Under the pieces are notes generated by a model, which saw nothing but the letters and a program-made list of their open reading frames with translations, made no database searches and had not been told where the DNA came from. A stretch of DNA of 64,000 bases from Closterium sp. Naga37s-1. Lineage: Eukaryota; Streptophyta; Zygnematophyceae; Desmidiales; Closteriaceae. Both the position numbers and the translations under genes were made by a program. Numbering within the stretch: position 1 is the stretch's first letter; every line of letters begins with the position of its first letter. Of this stretch, positions 11,001 through 23,600 are shown piece after piece. The stretch covers positions 1,421,001 through 1,485,000 of the forward strand of contig CANJKZ010000409.1 of assembly GCA_947471745.1 (NCBI GenBank). The letters are read 5' to 3'.

Positions 11001-14000
11001 TGATGCTCGCAACCCACCCACGCCCTTGCTGGCTTGGTAATAGGCCTAAAAAAGCGCAGCCATGTGACCCGGTGGAAGAAAAACGCTCGGAACGAGCGCT
11101 TCCACACCCAAAACGCGGAAGGATCCGCAATTGTGCAGAATGTGCAGCGGGCGCTCTTCATTCGCGAGCGCCGATGATCGACGATGCTCGCAACCCTCCC
11201 ACGCCCTTGCTGGCTTAATAATAGGCCCAGACAAGCGCAAACAGGTGACCCGGCGGAAGAAAAACGCTTGGAACAAGCGCTTCCACCCCCAAAACGTGGA
11301 AGGATTTGCAAATGTGCAGGAAATGCAGCGGGCGCTCTTCATTCGCGAGCGCCGATGACCGATGATGCTCGCAAACCTCCCACGCCTTGCTAACTTGGTA
11401 ATAGGCCCAGACAAGCGCAGCCAGGTGACCCGGTGGAAGAAACGCTTGGAACGATCGCTTCCAGCCCTAAAACGCGGAAGGATCCGCACATATGCAGGAA
11501 GTGCAGCGGGCGCTCTTCATTTGCGAGCGCCGATGACCGATGATGCTTGCAACCCTCCCACGCCCTTGCTGACTTAGTAATAGGCCCAGACAAGCGCAGC
11601 AAGGTGACCCGACAGAAGAAAATGCTCGAAACGAGCGCTTCCAGCCCCAAAACGCAGAAGGATCCGCACATGTGCAGGAAGTGCAGCGGGCGCTCTTCAT
11701 TCGCGAGCGCGGATGACTGAAGATGCTCGCAACCCTCCCATGCCCTTGCTGTCTTGGTAATAGGCCCAGACAAGCGCAACCACATGACCCGGCGGAAGAA
11801 AAACGCTCTGAACAAGCGCTTCTAGCCCAAAAACGCGGAAGGATCTGCACATGTGCAGGAAGTGCAGCGGGCGCTCTTCATTCGCGAGTGCCGATGACCG
11901 ATGATGCTTGCAACCCTCCCACCCCCTTTCTGGCTTGGTAATAGGACCAGACAAGCGCAGCCACATGACGCGGTGGAAGAAAAACACTTGGAACGAGCGC
12001 TTCCAGCCCCAAAACGCGGAAGTATCCGCACATGTGCAGGAAGTGCAGCGAGCGCTGATGACCGATGATGCTCGCAACCCTCCCACGCCCTTGCTAGCTT
12101 GGTAATAGGCTCAGAAAAGCGCAGCCACGTGACCCGACGAAAGAAAAACGCTCGAAACGAGCGCTTCAACCCCCAAAACGCAGAAGGATTCGCACTTGTG
12201 CAGGAAGTGCAGAGGGCGCTCTTCATTCGCGAGCGCCGATGACCGATGATGCTCGCAACCCTCCCACGCCCTTGCTGGCTTGGTAATAGGCCCAGACAAG
12301 CGCAGCCACGTAACCCGGCGGAAGAAAAACACTCTGATCGAGCGTTTCCAGCCCCAAAACGTGGAAGGATCCGCACATGTGCAGGAAGTGCAGCAAGCAC
12401 TCTTCATTCGCGAGCGCCGATGACCGATGATGCTCGCAACTGTCCCACGCCCTTGCTGGCTTGGTAATAGGCCTAGACAAGCACAGCCACGTGACCCGGC
12501 GGAAGAAAAACGCTCTGAACGAATGCTTGAAGCCCCAAAACGCGGAAGTATCCACACATGTGCAGGAAGTGCAGCGGGCGCTCTTCATTCGCGAGCGCCG
12601 ATGACCGATGATGCTCGCAACCCTCTGACGCCCTTGCTGGCTTGGTAATAGGCCCAGACAAGCGCAGCCACGTGATCTGGCAGAAGAAAAACGCTTGGAG
12701 CGAGCGCTTCCACCCCCAAAACGCGCAAGGATCCGCAAATGTGCAGGAAGTGCAGCGGGCGCTCTTCATTCGCGAGCGCCGATGACCGATGATGCTTGCA
12801 ACCCTCGAACGCCTTTGATGGATTGGTAATAGGGCCAGACAAGCACAGCCAGGTGACCCGGCGGAAAAAAATGCTCAGAACGAGCGCTTCCAACCCCAAA
12901 ACGCGGAAGGATCCGCAAATGTGCAGGAAGTGCAGCGGGCGCTCTTCATTCGCGAGCGCCGATGACCGATGATGGTCGCAACCCTTTCACGCCCTTGCTG
13001 GCTTGGTTAAAGGTCCAAACAAGCGCAACCACATGACCTGGCGGAAGAAAAACGCTCGGAACGAGCGCTTCCAGCCCCAAAACGCGGAAGGATCCGCACA
13101 TGTGCAGGAAGTGCAGCGGGCGCTCTTCATTCGCGAGTGCCAACGACCGATGATGCTCGCAACCCTCCCACCCCCTTGCTGGCTTGGTAATAGGACAAGA
13201 GAAGCGCAACCACATGACCCGGCGAAAGAAAAACGCTCGAAATGAGCGCTTCCAGCCCCTAAACGCGGAAGGATCCGCACATGTGCAGGACGTGCAGCGG
13301 GCGCTCTTCATTCGTGAGCGCCGATGACCAATGATTCTCGCAACCCTCCCACGCCATTGCTGGCTTGGTAATAGGCCCAGAAAAGAGGTGCCACCTGACC
13401 CGGCGGAAGAAAAACGCTCGGAACGAGCGCTTCCAGCCCCAAAACGCGGAAGGATCCGCACATGTGCAGGAAGTGCAGCTGGCGCTCTTCATTCGCGAGC
13501 GCCGATGACCGATGATTCTCGCAACCCTCCCACGCCCTTGCTGTCTTGGTAATAGGCCCAAAAAAGCACAGCCACGTGACTCGGCGGTAGAAAAATGCTC
13601 GAAACGAGCACTTCCACCCCCAAAACGCGGAAGGATCCGCACTTGCGCAGGAAGTGCAGCAGGCGCTCTTCATTCGCGAGCGCCGACGACCAATGATGCT
13701 CGCAACCCTCCCACGCCCTTGCTGGCTTGGTAATAGGACCAGACAACCGCAACCAGGTGTCCCAGCGTAAGAAAAACGCTTGGAACAAGCGCTTCCACCC
13801 CCAAAACGCGGAAGGATCCGCAGATGTAAAGGAAGTGCTGCGAGCGCTCTTCATTTGCGAGCGCCGATGACCGATGATGCTCGCAACACTCCCACGCCCT
13901 TGCTGGCTTGGTAATAGGCCCAGACAAGTACATCCATGTGACTCGGCGGAAGAAAAACGCTCGGAACAAGCGCTTCCAGCCCCAAAGCGCGGAAGGATCC

Positions 14001-17000
14001 GCACATGTGCAGGAAGTGTAGCGGACGCTCTTCATTTGCGAGCGCCGATGACCGATGATGCTTGCAACCCTCTTACGCCTTTGCTGGATTGGTAATAGGG
14101 CCAGACAAGCGCAGCCAGCTGACCCGGCGGAAGAAAACGCTTGGATCGAGCGCTTCCACCCCCAAAATGCGGAAGGATCCGCAAATGTGCAGGAAGTGCA
14201 GCGGGCGCTCTTCATTCGCAAGCACCGATGACCGATGATGCTTGCAACCCTCCCACCCCCGTGCTGGCTTGGTAATAGGTCCAAACAAGCGCAATCACAT
14301 GACCCGGCGGAAGAAAAACGCTCGGAACGAGCGCTTCCAGCCCCAAAACGCGGAAGGATCTGCACATGTGCAGGAAGTGCAGCGGGCGCTCTTCATTCGC
14401 GAGCGCCGATGACCGATGATGCTCGCAGGCCCAGACAAGCACAGGTTAGTGACCAAATGGAAAAAAAACGCTCAGAACGAGCGCTTCTAGCCTCAGAATG
14501 CGGAAGGATCTGCATATGTGCAGGAAGTGCAGCGGGCGCTCTTCATTCGCGAGAGCCGATGACCGACGATGCTTGCAACCCACCCACGCCCTTGCTGGCT
14601 TGGCAATAGGCCCAGACAAGCGCAGCCAGGTGACCCGGTAGAAGAAAAACGCTACGAACAAGCGCTTCAAGACCCAAAACGCGGAAGGGTCCGTACATGT
14701 GCAGGAAGTGGAGCGGGCGCTCTTCATTCGCGAGCGCTGGTGACCAATGATGCTCGCAACCCTCCAACGCCCTTGCTGTCTTGGCAATAGGCCCAGACAA
14801 GCGCAACCAGGTGACGCGGTAGAAGAAAAACGCTCAGACGAGCGCTTCCAGCCCCAAAACGCGGAAAGATCCGCACATGTGCAGGAAGTGCAGCGGGCGC
14901 TCTTCATTCGCGAGCGCCGATGACCGATGATGCTCGCAACCCTCCCACGCCCTTGCTGGCTCGGTATTTGGCCCAGACAACCGCAACCAGGTGACCCAGC
15001 GGAAGAAAAACGCTTGTAACGAGCGCTTCCACCCCCAAAACGCGGAAGGATCCGCAAATGTGCAGGAAGTGCAGCGGGCGCTCTTCATTTGCGAGCGCCG
15101 ATGACCGATAATGCTCGCAACCCTCTTACGCCTTTGCTGGATTGGTAATAGGGCCAGACAAGCGTAGCCAGGTGACCCGGCGGAAGAAAACGCTTGGAGC
15201 GAGCGCTTCCACCCCCAAAATGCGGAAGGATCCGCAAATGTGCAGGATGTGCAGCAGGCGCTCTTCATTCGCGAGCGCCGATGGCCGATGATGCTTGCAA
15301 CCCTCCCACGCCCTTGCTGGCTTGGTAATAGGCCCAAACAAGCGCAATCACATGACCCTGCGGAAGAAAAACGCTCGGAACGAGCACTTCCAGCCTCAAA
15401 ACGCGGAAGGATCCGCACATGTGCAGGAAGTGCAGCGGGCGCTCTTCATTCGCGAGCGCCGATGACTGATGATGCTCGCAAACCTCCCACGCCCTTGCTG
15501 GCTTGTCAATAGGCCCAGACAAGCGGAGCCAGGTGACCCGGTAGAAGAAAAACGCTCAGACGAGCGCTTCCAGCCCCCAAATGTGGAAGGATTCGCACAT
15601 GTGCAGGAAGTGCAGCGGGCGCTCTTCATTCGCGAGCGCTGACGACCAATGATGCTCGCAACCCTCCAACGTCCTTGCTGGCTTGGCAATAGGCCCAGAC
15701 AAGCGCAGCCTGGTGACCCGGCGGAAGAAAAACGCTTGTAACGAGCGCTTCCAACCCCAAAACGCGGAAGGATCCGCACATGTGCAGGAAGTGCAGCGGG
15801 CGCTCTTCATTCGCGAGTGCTGATGACCAATGATGCTCGCAACCCTCCCACGCCCTTGCTGGCTTGGCAATAGGCACAGACAAGCGCAGCCTGGTGAACC
15901 GGCGGAAGAAAAACGCTCGGAACGAGCGCTTGCAGCCCCAAAACGCGGAAGGATCCGCACATGTGCAGGAAGTGCAGCGGGCGCTCTTCATTCGCGAGAA
16001 CTGATGACCAATGATGCTTGCAACCCTCCCACGCCCTTGCTGGCTTGGTAATAGGCCCAGACAAATGCAGCCACGTGACCCGACGGAAGAAAAACGCTCA
16101 GAAAGAACGCTCAGAAAAAACGCTCAGAAAAACCCCCAAAACGCGGAAGAAAAACGCTCGAAGAAAAACCCACATGACCTGGCGGAAGAAAAACGCTCGG
16201 AACGAGCGCTTCCACCCCCAAAACGCGGAAGGATCCGCACATGTGCAGGAAGTGCAGCGGGCGCTCTTCATTCGCGAGCGCCGATGAATGATGATGCTTG
16301 CAACCCTCCCACGCCCTTGCTGGCTTGGTAATAGGACCAGACAAGCGCAGCCACATGACCCGGCGGAAGAAAAACACTCGGAACGAGCGCTTCCACCCCC
16401 AAAACACGGAAGGATCCGCACGTGTGCAAGAAGTGCAGCGGGCGCTCTTCATTCGCAAGTGCCGATGACCGATGATGCTTGCAACCCTCCCACGCCCTTG
16501 CTGGCTTGGTAATAGGACTAGACAAGCGCAGCCATGTGACCCGGCGGAAGAAAAACGCTTGGAACGAGCGTTTTGACCCCCAAAACACGGAACGATCCGC
16601 ACATGTGCAGGAAGTGCAGCGGGCGCTCTTCATTCGCGAGTGCCGATGACCAATCATGCTTTGAAACCCTCCCAAGCCCTTGCTGTCTTTGTAATAGGAC
16701 CAGTCAAGTGCAGCCATGTGACCCAACGGAAGAAAATCGCTCCGAACGAGCGCTTCCACCCCCAAAACACGGAAGGATCCGCACATGTGCTGGAAGTGCA
16801 GCGGGCGCTCTTCATTCGCAAGTGCCGATGACCGATGATGCTTGCAACCCTCCCACGCCTTTGGTGGCTTGTTAATAGGCGCAGCCACGTGACCCGGCGG
16901 AAGAAAAACGCTCCGAACGAGCGCTTCCTCCCCCAAAACGCGGAAGGATCCGCACATGTGCAGGAAGTGCAGCGGGCGCTCTTCATTCACGAGCGCCGAT

Positions 17001-17634
17001 GATCAATGATGCTTGCAACCCTCCCACGCCCTTGCTGGCTTGGTATTAGGACCAGAAAAGTGCAGCCACGTGACCTGGTGGAAGAAAAACGCTCGGAACG
17101 AGCGCTTCCACCCTCAAAACGTGGAAGGATCCGCACATGTGCAGGAAGTGCAGCGGGCGCTCTTCATTCGCAAGAGCCAATGACCGATGATGCTTGATAC
17201 CCTCCCACGCCCTTGCTGGCTTGGTAATAGGACCAGACAAGCGCAGCCCCGTGACCCAGTGGAAAAAAAACGCTCCAAACGAGCGCTTCTACCCCCAAAA
17301 CACGGAAGGATCCGCACGTGTGCAGGAAGTGCAGCGGGCGCTCTTCATTCGCGAGCGCCGATGATCGATGATACTTGCAACCCTCCCACGCCCTTGCTGG
17401 CTTGGTAATAGGACCAGACAAGCGCAGCCCTGTGACCCAATGGAAGAAAAACGCTCCGAACGAGCGCTTCTACCCCCAAAACACGGAAGGATCGACACGT
17501 GTGCAGGAAGTGCAGCAGGTGCTCTTCATTCGCGAGCGCCGATGACCGATGATGCTTGCAACCCTCCCACGCCCTACTGGCTTGGTAATGGGACCTGACA
17601 AGCGCAGCCATGTGACCCGGCGGAAAAAAAACGC
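5050..17634. repeat. Satellite A: about 70 tandem monomers of about 181 bp
   Basis: Corresponding points recur every 181 bases (for example 12246, 12427, 12608). Monomers are clearly related but diverged. Each usually contains GGATCC followed by the perfect palindrome GCACATGTGC, a 7-bp dyad GGCGCTC-N9-GAGCGCC, a second dyad CGCTCG-N3-CGAGCG and often CACGTG. Open frames on either strand translate the monomer and change frame each unit, because 181 is not a multiple of three. I do not consider them genes. The length is close to one nucleosome plus linker, typical of centromeric or subtelomeric plant satellites. The right edge joins satellite B within a shared TTCGGCGCC-like stretch. Confidence 0.95.
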
Positions 17635-20600
17635 TTCGGCGCCCGCGATGACGGCCGTGCCTGCCCACAAATGCTAAGGAAGGGCACGGATCCTTATAGG
17701 CGTAAGGAAAAGCATCCAACGACCCGAATATTGCGGCCCATGTTTAAATACACCTACCAGAGCAAGTTCTGCTTGGTTCGCGCGCACAGAAAAGTTTGAT
17801 GCCCGCGATGACGGTCGTGCCCGCACACAAATGCTAAGGAAGCGCACGGATCCTTAGAGGCGTAGGGAAAAGCATCCAACGACCCGATTAGTGTTGCATA
17901 TTCGGGTGGCCTATGTTGAAATACACCTACCAGAGCAACTTCAGACTGGTTCGCGCGCACAGAAAAGTTCGGCGGCCGCGATGACAGCCGTGCCTGCCCA
18001 CAAATGCTAAGGAAGGGCATGGATCCCTATAGGCGTAAGGAAAATCATCCAACGACGCAAATATTGTTGCATATTCGGGTGGCCCATGTTGAAATATACC
18101 TACCAGAGTAACTTAAGCTTGGTTCGCGCGCACAGAAAAGTTCGGCGCCCGCGACGACGGCCGTGCCTGCCCACAAATACTCGGATCCCTATAGGCATAA
18201 GGAAAAGCATCCAACGACCCGAATGTTGTTGCATAATCAGGTGGCCCAGGTTTAAATACACCTATCAGAGCAACTTCAGACTGGTTCGCACGCACAGAAT
18301 AGTTCGTCGCCCGCGATGACGGCCGTGCCTGCCCACAAATGCTAAGAAAGTGCACAGATCCTTATAGGCGTATGGAAAAGCATCCAACGACCCGAATATT
18401 GTTGCATATTCGGGTGGCCAATGCTTAAATACACCTACGAGAGCAATTTCAGCCTGGTTCGCGCGCACAGAAAAGTTCGGCGCCCGCGATGACGGCCGTG
18501 CCTGCACACAAATGCTAAGGAAGCGCACGGATCCCTATAGGCGTAGGGAAAAGCATCCAACGACCCGAATATTGTTGCATATTCGGGTGGCCAATGTTAA
18601 AATACACCTATCATAGCAACTTCTGCCTGGTTCGCGCGCACAGAAATGTTCAGCGCCCGCGATGACGGCAGTGCCTGCACACAAATGCTAAGGAAGCGCA
18701 CGGATCCCTATAGGCATAAGGAAAAGCATCCAAGAACCCGAATATTGTTGCATATTCGGGTGGCCCATGTTCAAATACACCTATCATAGCAACTTCAGAC
18801 TGGTTCGCGCGCACAGAATAGTTCGGCGCCTGCAATGACGGCCGTGCCTGCACACAAATGCTAAGGAAGGGCACGGATCCCTACAGGAGCAACAAAAAAC
18901 ATCCAACGACCCAAATATTGTTGCATATTCGGGTGGTCCAATGTATAAATACACCTACCAGAGAAACTTCAGACTGGTTCGCGCGCACAGGGAAGTTCGG
19001 CGCCTGCGATGGCGGCCATGCCTGCATACAAATGCTAAGGAAGCGCACGGATCCCTATAGGCGTAGGGAAAAGCATTCAGCGACCCAAATACTGTTGCAT
19101 ATTCGGATGGCCCATGTTTGAATACACCTACCAGAGCATTTTCAGCTTGGTTCGCGCGCACAGAAAAGTTCGGCGCCCGTGATGGCGGCCGTGCCTGCAC
19201 ACAAATGCTAAGGAAGCGCATAGATCCCTATAGGCATAAGGAAAAGCATCCAATGACCTGAATATTGTTGCACATTCGGGTGGCCCATGTTTAAGTACAC
19301 CTATCAGAGCAACTTCAGCTTGGTTCGCGCGCACAGGAAAGTTCGGCGCCCGCGACGACGGCCGTGCCTGCCCACAAATGCTAAGGAAGCGCACGGATCC
19401 CTATAGGCATAAGGAAAAGCATCCAACGACCCGAATATTGTTGCACATTCGGGTGGCCCATGTTCAAATACACCTACCAGAGCAACTTCAGCGTAATTCA
19501 CGCGCACAGGAAAGTTCGGCGCCCGCGACGACGGCCGTGCCTGCACACAAATGCTAAGGAAGCGCACGGATCCCTATAGGTGTAAGAAAAAGCATCCAAC
19601 GACCCGAATATTGTTACATATTCGGGTGGCCCATGTTTAAATACACCTACTAGAGCAACTTCAGCTTGGTTTGCGCGCATAGGAAAGTTCGGCGCCTGCG
19701 ACGGCGGCCGTGTCTGCCGTGATGACGGCTGTGCCTGCACACAAATGCTAAGGAAGCGCATGGATCCCTATAGGCATAGGGAAAAGCATCCAACGACCCG
19801 AATATTGTTGCACATTCGGATGGCCCATATTCAAATACACCTACCAGAGCAATTTCAACCTGGTTCACGCGCAAAGAAAAGTTAGGCCCCCGCAATGACG
19901 GTCGTGCTTGCGCACAAATGCTAAGGAAGCACACGGATCCCTACAGGCGTAGGGAAAAGCATCCAACGACCCGAATATTGTTGCCTATTCGGGTGGCCCA
20001 TGTTCAAATACACCTAGCAGAGCAACTTCAGCTTGGTTCTCGAGCACCGAAAAGTTCGGCGCCCGTGATGACGGCCGTGCCTGCACACAAATGCTAAAAA
20101 ATCGCACGGATCCCTATAGGCAAAAGGAAAAGCATCCAACGACCCGAATATTGTTGCCTATTCCGGTGGCCCATGTTCAAATACACCTATCAGAGCAACT
20201 TTAGACTAGTTCGCATGCACAGAAAAGTTCGGCGCCCGCGATGACGGCTGTGCCTGCCCACAAATGCTAAGGAAGCGCACAGATCCTTATAGGTGTAAGG
20301 AAAGGCGCCCAACGACCCGAATATTGTTGCATATTTGGGTGGCCAATGTTTAAATACACATACCAGAGCAATTTCAGCCTGGTTCGCGCGCATAGAAAAG
20401 TTCGGCGCCCGCGATGACGGCCGTGCCTGCATACAAATGCTAAGGAAGCGCACGGATCCCCATAGGCGTAGGAAAAAGCATTCAACGACCCAAATACTGT
20501 TGCACATTCGGGTGGCCCATGTTTAAATACACCTACCAGAGCAACTTCAGCTTGGTTCGCGCGCACAGAAAAGTTCGGCGCCCGCGACGACGGCCGTGCC

Positions 20601-23600
20601 TGCCCACAAATGCTAAGGAAGCGCACGGATCCCTATAGGGGTAAGGAAAAAGCGTCCAACGACCCGAATATTGTTGCACATTCGGGTGGCCCATGTTCAA
20701 ATACACCTACCGGAGCAACTTCAGCTTGGTTCGCGCGCACAGGAAAGTTCGGCGCCCGCGACGACGGCCGTGCCTGCCCACAAATGCTAAGGAAGCGCAC
20801 GGATCCCTATAGGGGTAAGGAAAAGCGTCCAACGACCCGAATATTGTTGCACATTCGGGTGCCCACAAATGCTAAGGAAGCGCACGGATCCCTATAGGCG
20901 TAGGAAAGAGCGTCCAACGACCCGAATATTGTTGCACATTCGGGTGGCCCATGTTCAAATACACCTACCGGAGCAACTTCAGCTTGGTTCGCGCGCACAG
21001 GAAAGTTCGGCGCCCGCGACGACGGCCGTGCCTGCCCACAAATGCTAAGGAAGCGCACGGATCCCTATAGGGGTAAGGAAAAGCGTCCAACGACCCGAAT
21101 ATTGTTGCACATTCGGGTGGCCCATGTTCAAATACACCTACCGGAGCAACTTCAGCTTGGTTCGCGCGCACAGGAAAGTTCGGCGCCCGCGACGACGGCC
21201 GTGCCTGCCCACAAATGCTAAGGAAGCGCACGGATCCCTATAGGGGTAAGGAAAGAGCGTCCAACGACCCGAATATTGTTGCACATTCGGGTGGCCCATG
21301 TTCAAATACACCTACCGGAGCAACTTCAGCTTGGTTCGCGCGCACAGGAAAGTTCGGCGCCCGCGACGACGGCCGTGCCTGCCCACAAATGCTAAGGAAG
21401 CGCACGGATCCCTATAGGGGTAAGGAAAAGCGTCCAACGACCCGAATATTGTTGCACATTCGGGTGGCCCATGTTCAAATACACCTACCGGAGCAACTTC
21501 AGCTTGGTTCGCGCGCACAGGAAAGTTCGGCGCCCGCGACGACGGCCGTGCCTGCCCACAAATGCTAAGGAAGCGCACGGATCCCTATAGGGGTAAGGAA
21601 GAGCGTCCAACGACCCGAATATTGTTGCACATTCGGGTGGCCCATGTTCAAATACACCTACCGGAGCAACTTCAGCTTGGTTCGCGCGCACAGGAAAGTT
21701 CGGCGCCCGCGACGACGGCCGTGCCTGCCCACAAATGCTAAGGAAGCGCACGGATCCCTATAGGGGTAAGGAAAGAGCGTCCAACGACCCGAATATTGTT
21801 GCACATTCGGGTGGCCCATGTTCAAATACACCTACCGGAGCAACTTCAGCTTGGTTCGCGCGCACAGGAAAGTTCGGCGCCCGCGACGACGGCCGTGCCT
21901 GCCCACAAATGCTAAGGAAGCGCACGGATCCCTATAGGGGTAAGGAAAGAGCGTCCAACGACCCGAATATTGTTGCACATTCGGGTGGCCCATGTTCAAA
22001 TACACCTACCGGAGCAACTTCAGCTTGGTTCGCGCGCACAGGAAAGTTCGGCGCCCGCGACGACGGCCGTGCCTGCCCACAAATGCTAAGGAAGCGCACG
22101 GATCCCTATAGGGGTAAGGAAAGAGCGTCCAACGACCCGAATATTGTTGCACATTCGGGTGGCCCATGTTCAAATACACCTACCGGAGCAACTTCAGCTT
22201 GGTTCGCGCGCACAGGAAAGTTCGGCGCCCGCGACGACGGCCGTGCCTGCCCACAAATGCTAAGGAAGCGCACGGATCCCTATAGGGGTAAGGAAAGAGC
22301 GTCCAACGACCCGAATATTGTTGCACATTCGGGTGGCCCATGTTCAAATACACCTACCGGAGCAACTTCAGCTTGGTTCGCGCGCACAGGAAAGTTCGGC
22401 GCCCGCGACGACGGCCGTGCCTGCCCACAAATGCTAAGGAAGCGCACGGATCCCTATAGGGGTAAGGAAAGAGCGTCCAACGACCCGAATATTGTTGCAC
22501 ATTCGGGTGGCCCATGTTCAAATACACCTACCGGAGCAACTTCAGCTTGGTTCGCGCGCACAGGAAAGTTCGGCGCCCGCGACGACGGCCGTGCCTGCCC
22601 ACAAATGCTAAGGAAGCGCACGGATCCCTATAGGGGTAAGGAAAGAGCGTCCAACGACCCGAATATTGTTGCACATTCGGGTGGCCCATGTTCAAATACA
22701 CCTACCGGAGCAACTTCAGCTTGGTTCGCGCGCACAGGAAAGTTCGGCGCCCGCGACGACGGCCGTGCCTGCCCACAAATGCTAAGGAAGCGCACGGATC
22801 CCTATAGGGGTAAGGAAAGAGCGTCCAACGACCCGAATATTGTTGCACATTCGGGTGGCCCATGTTCAAATACACCTACCGGAGCAACTTCAGCTTGGTT
22901 CGCGCGCACAGGAAAGTTCGGCGCCCGCGACGACGGCCGTGCCTGCCCACAAATGCTAAGGAAGCGCACGGATCCCTATAGGGGTAAGGAAAGAGCGTCC
23001 AACGACCCGAATATTGTTGCACATTCGGGTGGCCCATGTTCAAATACACCTACCGGAGCAACTTCAGCTTGGTTCGCGCGCACAGGAAAGTTCGGCGCCC
23101 GCGACGACGGCCGTGCCTGCCCACAAATGCTAAGGAAGCGCACGGATCCCTATAGGGGTAAGGAAAGAGCGTCCAACGACCCGAATATTGTTGCACATTC
23201 GGGTGGCCCATGTTCAAATACACCTACCGGAGCAACTTCAGCTTGGTTCGCGCGCACAGGAAAGTTCGGCGCCCGCGACGACGGCCGTGCCTGCCCACAA
23301 ATGCTAAGGAAGCGCACGGATCCCTATAGGGGTAAGGAAAGAGCGTCCAACGACCCGAATATTGTTGCACATTCGGGTGGCCCATGTTCAAATACACCTA
23401 CCGGAGCAACTTCAGCTTGGTTCGCGCGCACAGGAAAGTTCGGCGCCCGCGACGACGGCCGTGCCTGCCCACAAATGCTAAGGAAGCGCACGGATCCCTA
23501 TAGGGGTAAGGAAAGAGCGTCCAACGACCCGAATATTGTTGCACATTCGGGTGGCCCATGTTCAAATACACCTACCGGAGCAACTTCAGCTTGGTTCGCG

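Noticed and set aside
5050..17634. Dozens of 70-390 codon frames with Cys/Arg-rich repeats
   Set aside because: They are frame-shifting translations of the 181-bp satellite monomer, present on both strands, with no conserved frame.
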